From NCBI RefSeq assembly GCF_016482685.1, contig NZ_JACYHF010000004.1:248001-312000 (forward strand): a DNA stretch of 64,000 nt. The letters are read 5' to 3'. This DNA is from Streptomyces sp. DSM 110735 (GTDB taxonomy: Bacteria > Actinomycetota > Actinomycetes > Streptomycetales > Streptomycetaceae). The notes under the pieces were generated by a model, which was not told where the DNA came from, did not search any database, and saw only the letters and a list, made by a program, of their open reading frames with translations. This document shows positions 49,226 to 56,063 of this stretch, in pieces. Position 1 is the first letter of the stretch, and every line of letters starts with the position of its first letter. The translations under genes were made by a program, and so were the position numbers.

Positions 49226-50873
49226 GTCCTCAGCATCCGCCGCCGGTGGGACGGCGGCACGCGGGCCCTCCGCGTGGGCGCCGCTGTCCGCCCGCGTCTT
49301 CCGCTCGCTGTGGCTGGCGCAGCTCGGCTCCAACGTGGGCACCTGGATGCAGACCGTCGGCGCCCAGTGGATGCTGGTCCACCAGCCGAACGCGGCGGTG
49401 CTGACCTCGGCGGTGCAGGCGGCGTCGCTGCTGCCGGTGCTCTTCCTGTCGCTCCCGGCGGGCGTGCTCTCCGACGTGCTGGACAAGCGGGCGCTGCTGA
49501 TCACGCTCTCGGCGGTGATGGCGGGGCTCAGCGGGGTGCTCACCGCGCTCACGGCCGCCGGGCTGACGACCCCGACCGTGCTGATCACCCTGACCTTCGC
49601 GATGGGGTGCGGCAGCGCGCTCATGGGTCCGGGGTGGCAGGCGATCCAGCCCGAGCTGGTGCCGCGCGAACAGATCCCGGCCGCCGCCGCGCTGGGCAGC
49701 CTCAACGTCAACATCGCGCGGGCCGTCGGTCCGGCGGCGGCGGGCGTGATCGTCGCGCTGACCGGACCCGCCGTGGTGTTCGGCATCAACTCCGTCTCGT
49801 TCCTCGGCGTGGTGGCGGCGCTGACGCTGTGGCGGCGGACGCGGACCGTCGCCGGGACGCCGGAGCGGCTGCGCCCGGCTCTGGAGTCCGGTCTGCGGTA
49901 CGTGCGGCACGCGCCCGGGGTGCGCCGGGTGATGCTGCGCTCGGCGCTCTTCGTCCTGCCCGCCTCCGCGCTGTGGGGGCTGCTGCCCGTGGTCTCCTCG
50001 TCCCGGCTCGGGCTGAGCGCGGGCGGGTACGGGCTGCTGCTGGCCGCGCTGGGGGTGGGCGCGATCGTCGGCGCCGTGACGATCAAACGGGTGCGCACCG
50101 CCGTCGGGACCAACGTCCTGCTGGCGCTGAGCACCGGTGCCTTCGCGGTCGGCACCGCGGCGGCGGCCGTGCTGCGCGCGCCCTGGGCGGTGGCCGTGCT
50201 GCTGGTGCTGACCGGGGTGGGCTGGCTGTACGCCCTGTCCACGCTCAACACCACGCTCCAGCTCGCGCTGCCGTCCTGGGTGCGAGCCCGCGCCCTCGCC
50301 GTCTATCTGATGGTGTTCATGGGCGGCCAGGGCATCGGCGCGCTGCTGTGGGGGGTGATCGCGAACGAGGTCGGCGTCCCGCTGACGCTGCTCGTCGCCG
50401 CCGCCCTGCTGCTGCTCGGCTGCGCGTCGCTGCTGTGGTGGCCGATCCATCAGGTCACCGGCACGCTGGACCGCACCGTCGTCGCCCCCTGGCCGGAGCC
50501 CGCGCTCGCCCTGACCCCGGCCGAGGCGGAGGAGGGACCGGTCCTCGTGGAGGTGTCGTACCGCGTCCCCGCCGACCGCGTGCCCGCCTTCCGTACGGCG
50601 ATGTCCGCCCTCTCCGTCTCCCGCCGCCGCACCGGCGCCTCCCGCTGGGGGCTGTTCCGCTCCCTGGAGGACCCGGGCACCTGGATCGAGGTCTTCGAGG
50701 TCCCCTCCTGGGGCGAGCATCTGCGCCAGCACCAGGGGCGGATCACCGGGTACGACGCGGAACTGGTCGAGCGGGCGCGGGAGTCGGCGGAGGGCACGCC
50801 GGTGGTACGGCATCTGCTGCCGCCGGGGGTGCGGGAGGGGGAGCGCCTGTCCGGCGGGTCGGAGTGCAGGTGA
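49224..50873 (+). CDS. MFS transporter (EntS-like) with C-terminal ABM-like domain
   Basis: The 549-residue protein has a 12-helix MFS core (residues about 15-415; RSLWLAQLGSNVGTWMQTVG and FLSLPAGVLSDVLDKRALL carry the N-terminal and motif A features). This matches the MFS_3/EntS subfamily of exporters. A C-terminal cytoplasmic domain (about 440-530; VEVSYRVPADRVPAFRTAMS, then RWGLFRSLEDPGTWIEVFEV) resembles the dimeric alpha-beta barrel of antibiotic-biosynthesis-monooxygenase-like proteins, as seen in some actinobacterial family members. The exported compound is unknown. A large palindrome begins right after the stop. Confidence 0.88.
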   Translation: MSSASAAGGTAARGPSAWAPLSARVFRSLWLAQLGSNVGTWMQTVGAQWMLVHQPNAAVLTSAVQAASLLPVLFLSLPAGVLSDVLDKRALLITLSAVMAGLSGVLTALTAAGLTTPTVLITLTFAMGCGSALMGPGWQAIQPELVPREQIPAAAALGSLNVNIARAVGPAAAGVIVALTGPAVVFGINSVSFLGVVAALTLWRRTRTVAGTPERLRPALESGLRYVRHAPGVRRVMLRSALFVLPASALWGLLPVVSSSRLGLSAGGYGLLLAALGVGAIVGAVTIKRVRTAVGTNVLLALSTGAFAVGTAAAAVLRAPWAVAVLLVLTGVGWLYALSTLNTTLQLALPSWVRARALAVYLMVFMGGQGIGALLWGVIANEVGVPLTLLVAAALLLLGCASLLWWPIHQVTGTLDRTVVAPWPEPALALTPAEAEEGPVLVEVSYRVPADRVPAFRTAMSALSVSRRRTGASRWGLFRSLEDPGTWIEVFEVPSWGEHLRQHQGRITGYDAELVERARESAEGTPVVRHLLPPGVREGERLSGGSECR

Positions 50874-50877
50874 CCCA

Positions 50878-51043
50878 GGGCCTGTCCGGCGGATCTTCGT
50901 GGAGCAGCCCGCGGCGTCTGGTGCGTGCTCTCGGCGTGCGCCCGGATCTCCCTCGTACTGGACGTACTCGGGTGATTCGGGCGTGCGGCGAGAGTGCGTG
51001 CCAGGCGTCGCGGGCCCACGAAGATCCGCCGGACAGCCCCTAG
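50878..51043. repeat. ~166-bp near-perfect inverted repeat (MITE- or terminator-like)
   Basis: The left arm begins GGGCCTGTCCGGCGGATCTT and the right arm ends as its reverse complement (AAGATCCGCCGGACAGCCCC). Matching continues inwards, with mismatches, over about 75 bases per arm to a small loop near 50960. GCCTGTCCGGCGG also occurs just before it (50844-50856), inside the MFS 3' end. It lies exactly between convergent genes and overlaps the last codon of the XapX gene. Confidence 0.85.
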
Positions 51044-51264
51044 GGCGAGGGTTTGCGTGCCGTGCCGTCGTCACGGCGGGGGCGGGCGCGGAGGCGGTCC
51101 AGCAGGCGGTGGGTGACGGCCTGACCGGCGAGGATGCCGAGCAGTCCGGTCAGGGCGATCCAGGGCGGGGCGGGCGAGCGGACCCCCATGACCCAGTACA
51201 GGAAGCCCGCGAGGACACCCACGGCGAGGGACTGGGCGAGCGTGCGCAGCCAGACCCGGTTCAC
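51040..51264 (-). CDS. XapX-domain small membrane protein
   Basis: The 74-residue protein has two helices: WLRTLAQSLAVGVLAGFLYW and APPWIALTGLLGILAGQAVT, separated by the XapX signature VRSPAPP (usually V/L-x-S-P-A-P-P). A basic tail follows (LRARPRRDDGTARKPSP). XapX proteins are small inner-membrane proteins of unknown function. GTG 51264 overlaps the upstream XapX stop by 4 nt (GTGA). Its 3' end meets the large palindrome. Confidence 0.8.
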   Translation of the reverse strand: MNRVWLRTLAQSLAVGVLAGFLYWVMGVRSPAPPWIALTGLLGILAGQAVTHRLLDRLRARPRRDDGTARKPSP

Positions 51265-51410
51265 GCGAGCCACCCGGGCAGCCCGTAGCCGATCAGCATG
51301 CCCGCGAGACCCACCAGGCAGAGGAACGGGGGTGCGGGCGAGGTGACCCGGAGGAGGGCGTACAGGGCGCCGATGACCAGACCGGCTCCGAAGGACGCGG
51401 CGTAGTCCAC
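51261..51410 (-). CDS. XapX-domain small membrane protein (49 aa)
   Basis: The frame from GTG 51410, six bases after AAGGGGAG, encodes DYAASFGAGLVIGALYALL, then RVTSPAPPFLCLVGLAGMLI and GYGLPGWLA. This is a canonical XapX protein with the VTSPAPP signature between its two helices. It is coupled to the second, longer XapX gene by GTGA. Its short length makes it easy to miss. The pair could form a hetero-oligomer; function is unknown. Confidence 0.8.
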   Translation of the reverse strand: MDYAASFGAGLVIGALYALLRVTSPAPPFLCLVGLAGMLIGYGLPGWLA

Positions 51411-51499
51411 GCTGACTCCCCTTCCGGCGCACGGGCGTGACCGATTTGCCCCAACTTAACAGCCGGGTGCGCCGGAAAGAGGGGACCGGCTCGGCGGCG

Positions 51500-52567
51500 T
51501 CAGGTGCACCACCACAGGAAGCGGTCGCAGGACTTGGACGGCTGCGGGGTCGTCGGGGTGGGGTCGGGTGCCGGGTCGCCGTGGGTCTGGGTGGCCGTCG
51601 GGCGCGCCGGGGTGGTGTCGGCGGGTGCCGGAGCCTCGGCGGCCGGGGCGGTGGGGGCGGCGTGCGTGACCTCGGCCGGGGCTTCGGCGGACTGGGACGT
51701 CTTGTGCTTGGGCTTCTTGGACGCGGACGTGGAGGGCGAGGCGTCCGGGGAGGCGGAGGCGGACGCGCGACCGGACCCGGCGCCCGCGGCGCCCTGCGGG
51801 GTCGCGGCCGTCGGGTCCGGCTTGGCCGAGCCCGCGCCGCCGTCCGGGGTGGCGTCACCGGAGGCGGCGGGGCGGTCTATGGAGAACGGCGCGTCGGTGC
51901 CCAGCTCGGCGAGGCTCAGCGCGCCCGCCGCCAGCACGAACCCCGTGACGATCAGGAGGGTGCGGCGACGGCGACGACGGTGCGCGGCGGCCTTGCGGTC
52001 ACGGCGGCTGAGGTCGGAGTCGGGATCGTCGTCGTCGAAGTCGTCGTCGAAGTCCGTGTCGGGGTCTTCGTCGGGGACGCGGTCGGCGCCGGACTCGGGG
52101 TGGGTGCCGTCCGGGGCGGGGGCGTACGGCTCGGAGTTCGCGGGGGTCGCGCCGTCGAGTCCGGTCCCGCCCTGCGGGGCGTACGGCTCCTGGGCGGCGT
52201 GGGCTGCGTGGGCGGGATGGGCTGCGGGCTCGGCGCGGCGGTCTGCCTGACGGGGGACCCTCGCCCGGGCGGCGGGCTCGGCGTGGGGCTCCGGATGGAG
52301 GGGCGCGGGCGGAGCGGCGTAGCCCTGGGCGGTCTGCGGTGCCGGGGCGGGTTCACCGGCGTAACCCTGGGGCGCCGCACCGGCGTAGCCCTGAGGCACA
52401 CCGGCGTACCCCTGAGGTGCCGTCCCGTACGGGTCGGGCGCCGCCCCCACCGGAGCCGGGGCGACGGTCACGTCCACGGGCGCGACGGCGGAGGGCGCGG
52501 GGGCGCCGCAGCCGGGGCAGGCCAGGGCGCCGTTGAGGTGCCGTCGGCACGGGTGGCAGTAGTCCAT
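51500..52567 (-). CDS. SCO2400-family protein (zinc-knuckle, single-pass membrane protein)
   Basis: The 355-residue protein begins MDYCHPCRRHLNGALACPGC, a CxxC...CxxC zinc knuckle typical of the SCO2400 family. It continues with a long Pro/Ala/Gln/Tyr linker containing repeated PQGYAG units, an Asp-rich segment (DPDTDFDDDFDDDDPDSD), a basic stretch and one transmembrane helix (TLLIVTGFVLAAGALSLA). The extracytoplasmic part is low-complexity Ala/Ser/Pro/Thr ending KSCDRFLWWCT, with two Cys. Its function is unknown. Together with the fab genes it supports shared ancestry with the S. coelicolor SCO2386-2400 region. Confidence 0.85.
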   Translation of the reverse strand: MDYCHPCRRHLNGALACPGCGAPAPSAVAPVDVTVAPAPVGAAPDPYGTAPQGYAGVPQGYAGAAPQGYAGEPAPAPQTAQGYAAPPAPLHPEPHAEPAARARVPRQADRRAEPAAHPAHAAHAAQEPYAPQGGTGLDGATPANSEPYAPAPDGTHPESGADRVPDEDPDTDFDDDFDDDDPDSDLSRRDRKAAAHRRRRRRTLLIVTGFVLAAGALSLAELGTDAPFSIDRPAASGDATPDGGAGSAKPDPTAATPQGAAGAGSGRASASASPDASPSTSASKKPKHKTSQSAEAPAEVTHAAPTAPAAEAPAPADTTPARPTATQTHGDPAPDPTPTTPQPSKSCDRFLWWCT

Positions 52568-52801
52568 GTCGCGGGAAGACTAGATTCCAGCGGGGTCACG
52601 TTCCTAGGCGCGGCTGTGAAGGTTTCGTGCGGGACCGGCAGAGTTCCCGCGCGCCATGTTCGATCCGGGAGAATTCGGGGGAGGCGCCGCGGCGGCGGAG
52701 TGAAGTGGCTCACGTGACGCCCGAGTTGAACGCCACCTCCGTCGTTTCCGTATGCATGAGTGGCCCCTGCCCCCACGGGTCGCCCTTCGACGGAGGTTTC
52801 C

Positions 52802-54652
52802 TTGCCTGACAACGTCACCTCGTTGTTCCGCGGCACCGCCGCGCACAGCCCCTCGATGGCGGCGCTCAGGCGGGGCAACGACGGGGCGGGCCCGGTGGAC
52901 TTCTGCATCCCGTGCAACCCGTACTTCCCGACGCCCGAGATGTTCGAGGACATGGCGGCCCGGCTGCGGGACATCATCACGTACTACCCGAGCAGCGCGG
53001 ACACGATCACCGCCGAGCTGTGCCAGTTGCTCCAACTCCCCCCGCAGTGCGTGGCGATGGGCAACGGCTCGACCGAGCTGATCACCTGGATCGACCATCT
53101 GCTGGTCCGCGAGTCGCTGGCGGTGCCGGTGCCGACGTTCGGCCGCTGGACCGACCAGCCGATGGAGACCGGCAAGCGGGTCGACATGTTCCCGCTCCAG
53201 GAGGCCAACGGCTTCGCGCTCGACCTGGCCCGCTACGGCGAGTTCATCCGCAAGCGGGGCACCAAGGTCGCGGTGATCTGCAACCCGAACAACCCCGACG
53301 GCGGCTTTCTGTCCAGACAGTCGGTGGTGCAGTTCATGGACGCGATGGCGGACCTGGACCTGGTGGTGATCGACGAGTCGTTCCTGGAGTTCGCGGACGC
53401 GGAGGCCGAGCCCAGCGTCGTCCAGGAGGCCATGCTCCGCCCGAACGTCATCGTGCTGCGCAGCCTCGGCAAGAACTTCGGTCTGCACGGCATCCGCTTC
53501 GGCTATCTGGTCGCCAATCCCGCGCTCGCGGGCAAGGTCCGCTCGATGCTGCCCAAGTGGAACCTCAACTCCTTCGCGGAACATGTGGTGTTCATGCTGA
53601 AGGAGCACGGCACCGAGTACGCGCGGAGCCTGCTCCAGGTGCGCCGGGACCGGCTGGAGATGGCGAGCCAACTGGCCGGGCTGCCCGGTCTGACCGTCTA
53701 CCCCTCGCAGGGCAACTTCCTCTTCGTACGCCTTCCGCTGGGCGCCGAGGGCACCGTGGTCCGCGACCGGCTGCTCACCGAGCATCGGGTGCTGGTCCGC
53801 GAGTGCGGCAACAAGATCGGCTCGTCCAGCCGTTTCGTACGGCTCGTGGTGCGCCCCGAGCCCGACGTGCGCCGACTGGTGACCGGTCTGGAGCACGTGC
53901 TCTACGAGACCAGGAAGAAGACTGCCGTCCCCGAGCTGAGCGCCGGAAACGCCTACAGCTCGGGCACCGCGGCCGTGGACCGGCTGATCAACGAGACCAA
54001 CGGGGCCGGGATGCGACTGCCCGCGCAGGCGATCGCCGCGGCTCCTTCCCCGGGGCTCCCCACAGCCCCGGCCGCCGGCACCGGTATGCCGCTCCCCGCC
54101 GCCGCAGCGCCGGCCGGCGGCGGGATGCCGGTGCCGGCGGCGGCTCAGGCGGGACCGATGGCGCCGCCCCCGCAGCCCGCCGCCTCCGTTCCCCGGCAGC
54201 AGCAGCAACTGCCCCCGGCACCGCAGCCGCCGCTCCCGCCCGCGCCCCAGCAGATCCCGGCGGCGGCACAGATCCCGGCGCAGCCGCTGGCGCCGCAGCC
54301 CGTCGTGCCCCAACAGGTCCCGGTGCAGCCGCAGATGCCGCCCGCGCCGCAGCCGATGGCACCGGCGGCGATGACTCCCGCCGCTCCCATGGCACCGGCG
54401 GCTCCCATGGCACCGGCAGCCGCGATGGCTCCGGCGGCGATGGCTCCAGCCGCGATGGCTCCGGCGGCGATGGGCCCCACCCCGCCCGGCGTCCCCGCCC
54501 GGGGCGGGCTCACCGCCGCCCAGGTGCGCGGCATGACCGCCCCCGGCACCCCGGCTCCGGCGCCGCCCGCCGGGCTGACCCCGGCTCCGGCGACCGGCTG
54601 GCCGAGCGCGCAGAGCTGGCCGAACGCGGCGGGGATGGGCCAGCCGGTCTGA
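52802..54652 (+). CDS. PLP-dependent aminotransferase (HisC-like class I/II) with low-complexity tail
   Basis: The 616-residue protein starts at TTG 52802, five bases after GGAGG. Residues about 1-395 are a fold-type I aminotransferase resembling histidinol-phosphate/threonine-phosphate aminotransferases: FCIPCNPYFPTPEMFEDMAA, VICNPNNPDGGFLSRQS, VVIDESFLEF and the PLP Lys in LRSLGKNFGLHGIRFGYL. Residues from about 400 to 616 are Pro/Ala/Gln/Met-rich with tandem MAPAA-type repeats (54350-54480) and no predicted fold. The usual family length is about 360-400, so the tail is an addition. No histidine or cobalamin genes are nearby. The substrate is unknown. Confidence 0.87.
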   Translation: MPDNVTSLFRGTAAHSPSMAALRRGNDGAGPVDFCIPCNPYFPTPEMFEDMAARLRDIITYYPSSADTITAELCQLLQLPPQCVAMGNGSTELITWIDHLLVRESLAVPVPTFGRWTDQPMETGKRVDMFPLQEANGFALDLARYGEFIRKRGTKVAVICNPNNPDGGFLSRQSVVQFMDAMADLDLVVIDESFLEFADAEAEPSVVQEAMLRPNVIVLRSLGKNFGLHGIRFGYLVANPALAGKVRSMLPKWNLNSFAEHVVFMLKEHGTEYARSLLQVRRDRLEMASQLAGLPGLTVYPSQGNFLFVRLPLGAEGTVVRDRLLTEHRVLVRECGNKIGSSSRFVRLVVRPEPDVRRLVTGLEHVLYETRKKTAVPELSAGNAYSSGTAAVDRLINETNGAGMRLPAQAIAAAPSPGLPTAPAAGTGMPLPAAAAPAGGGMPVPAAAQAGPMAPPPQPAASVPRQQQQLPPAPQPPLPPAPQQIPAAAQIPAQPLAPQPVVPQQVPVQPQMPPAPQPMAPAAMTPAAPMAPAAPMAPAAAMAPAAMAPAAMAPAAMGPTPPGVPARGGLTAAQVRGMTAPGTPAPAPPAGLTPAPATGWPSAQSWPNAAGMGQPV

Positions 54653-54690
54653 CGGTCCGACGAGACGTGACCCGGGGAACGCTCAGGCGC

Positions 54691-55341
54691 TCAGCTCCCG
54701 GGGCACTGCTGCCACGCCAGGTGGTAGACGGTGCTGATGTCCCCGTCCGTCGAGTCCATCGTCATGAAGCTCACCTTGCCGGGCGAGGTGGTGCCCGCGT
54801 TCACCCGCAGCTCGGTGTTGATGTTGAAGTTGCGCCGGACCCCGCAGGGCGCCCAGACCAGTTGGGCCCAGTCGGTGGTGTCGGTGGCCTGCCAGTCGTC
54901 GTTGTACGCGCCGCTGAAGGGGTGGGTGCGGGCGACGGTGCTGGAGGAGCCCTGGAAGTAGTACGACGCCTTCTGGGTGGCGCTCGCGCCGGGCTGGAGC
55001 GAGAGGAAGCCGCGGTAGTCGGCGCTGGCGATGGCGTAGGTGAAACCCTGCGGCACGTGCACGACCAGGTTGAGCTGGCAGTTCTTGCGGTAGGCCGTGG
55101 GGTCGGAGGTGCCGCCCGCCTGGGCGAGGTAGTCGCTGTAGGTGACGGTGAAGGCGGTGTTGTCCGGGGAGACGGCCACCGCGGCGGTCCCCTGCGGACA
55201 GCCGGACCCGTTCACCGTGGCCACGTCGATGACGATCTTGTCCGGGGGCGGGTTGTCGAGGACGGAGGAGGGAGCGTGCGCGGGCAGCGCGGTGGTCAGC
55301 AGAGCGGCGACGGCGCCGCTCAGGAGGAGTCCGCCGGTCAT
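54691..55341 (-). CDS. Secreted DUF4360 protein
   Basis: The 216-residue protein starts at ATG 55341 after GGGAGAG. It has a signal peptide (MTGGLLLSGAVAALLTTALP, cleavage near AHA). The mature domain shows DUF4360 features: IDVATVNGSGCPQGTAAVAV, FTVTYSDYLAQAG, CQLNLVVHVPQGFTYAIASA, and the final Cys (WQQCPGS), with four Cys likely forming two disulfides. It is extracellular, of unknown function. The gene converges with the aminotransferase and is followed by 188 bases before the next gene. Confidence 0.88.
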   Translation of the reverse strand: MTGGLLLSGAVAALLTTALPAHAPSSVLDNPPPDKIVIDVATVNGSGCPQGTAAVAVSPDNTAFTVTYSDYLAQAGGTSDPTAYRKNCQLNLVVHVPQGFTYAIASADYRGFLSLQPGASATQKASYYFQGSSSTVARTHPFSGAYNDDWQATDTTDWAQLVWAPCGVRRNFNINTELRVNAGTTSPGKVSFMTMDSTDGDISTVYHLAWQQCPGS

Positions 55342-55529
55342 GTCTCTCCCAGGGTCGCGAAGGCGTGGAGCCCCGCCCGCCGGTTGAGCTTTGAAGAACC
55401 TGTGTGACACCTGTGAAGGCGGGGAGGCACGGGAAGCGTAGAAAGCGCCGTCCGCCTGCGGCAGGGCGCGCTCCGGCCATTCACACCGGCCTGTTCACGC
55501 ACCCGCGCCATGCGTGCCGCGTACACGGT

Positions 55530-55988
55530 TCACGGGTTCTCCCACGCCGCCTGCTGTGCCGTCAGCGCCCGGACCGGTTCCGGCAGGGCGTCCGCCGCGA
55601 GGTCCGCGAGGGTGACGCCCTCCAGTACCTGCCGTACTCCGGCGCGCAGGGCGATCCACAGCGGGAGCAGCGGTCGTGCCGTGCCGGTGTAGGCGAGTTC
55701 GGTCGGGCGTTCGCCGCGTACGGAGACGATCGGGCCGTCCACCGCGCGGATGACGTCCGCGACCGTGACGGCGGCGGGTTCCCGCGCGAGCCGGTAACCG
55801 CCGCCTCCGCCGCGTCTGCTGTCGACGATCCCGGCGCGCCGCAGATCGCCGAGGATGCCCTCCAGGAACTTGTGCGGGATGTCCTGGACACCCGCGATTT
55901 CCTCCGCCTTCACCGGGCCGTCGCCCTGCCGTACGGCCAGTTCGAGCACCGCCCGTACCGCGTAGTCCGCCCGCGCCGAGATCCTCAT
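55530..55988 (-). CDS. Rrf2-family regulator lacking iron-sulfur cysteines
   Basis: The 152-residue protein opens MRISARADYAVRAVLELAVR, the Rrf2 HTH start. It continues IPHKFLEGILGDLRRAGIVD with the wing SRRGGGGGYRLAREP and the dimer helix LPLWIALRAGVRQVLEGVTL. IscR/NsrR-type members bind an Fe-S cluster through three Cys; no Cys occurs here, so it may instead be CymR-like, acting as apoprotein or with a partner. It is divergent from the beta-galactosidase gene by 75 bases, a likely target. Confidence 0.9.
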   Translation of the reverse strand: MRISARADYAVRAVLELAVRQGDGPVKAEEIAGVQDIPHKFLEGILGDLRRAGIVDSRRGGGGGYRLAREPAAVTVADVIRAVDGPIVSVRGERPTELAYTGTARPLLPLWIALRAGVRQVLEGVTLADLAADALPEPVRALTAQQAAWENP

Positions 55989-56063
55989 GCGTCCATTGTG
56001 GGTCGCCGGGGCGTGGAGAATGGCCGGACCCACGCCCCGTAGGATCGCCCGGGAGGATCGACC

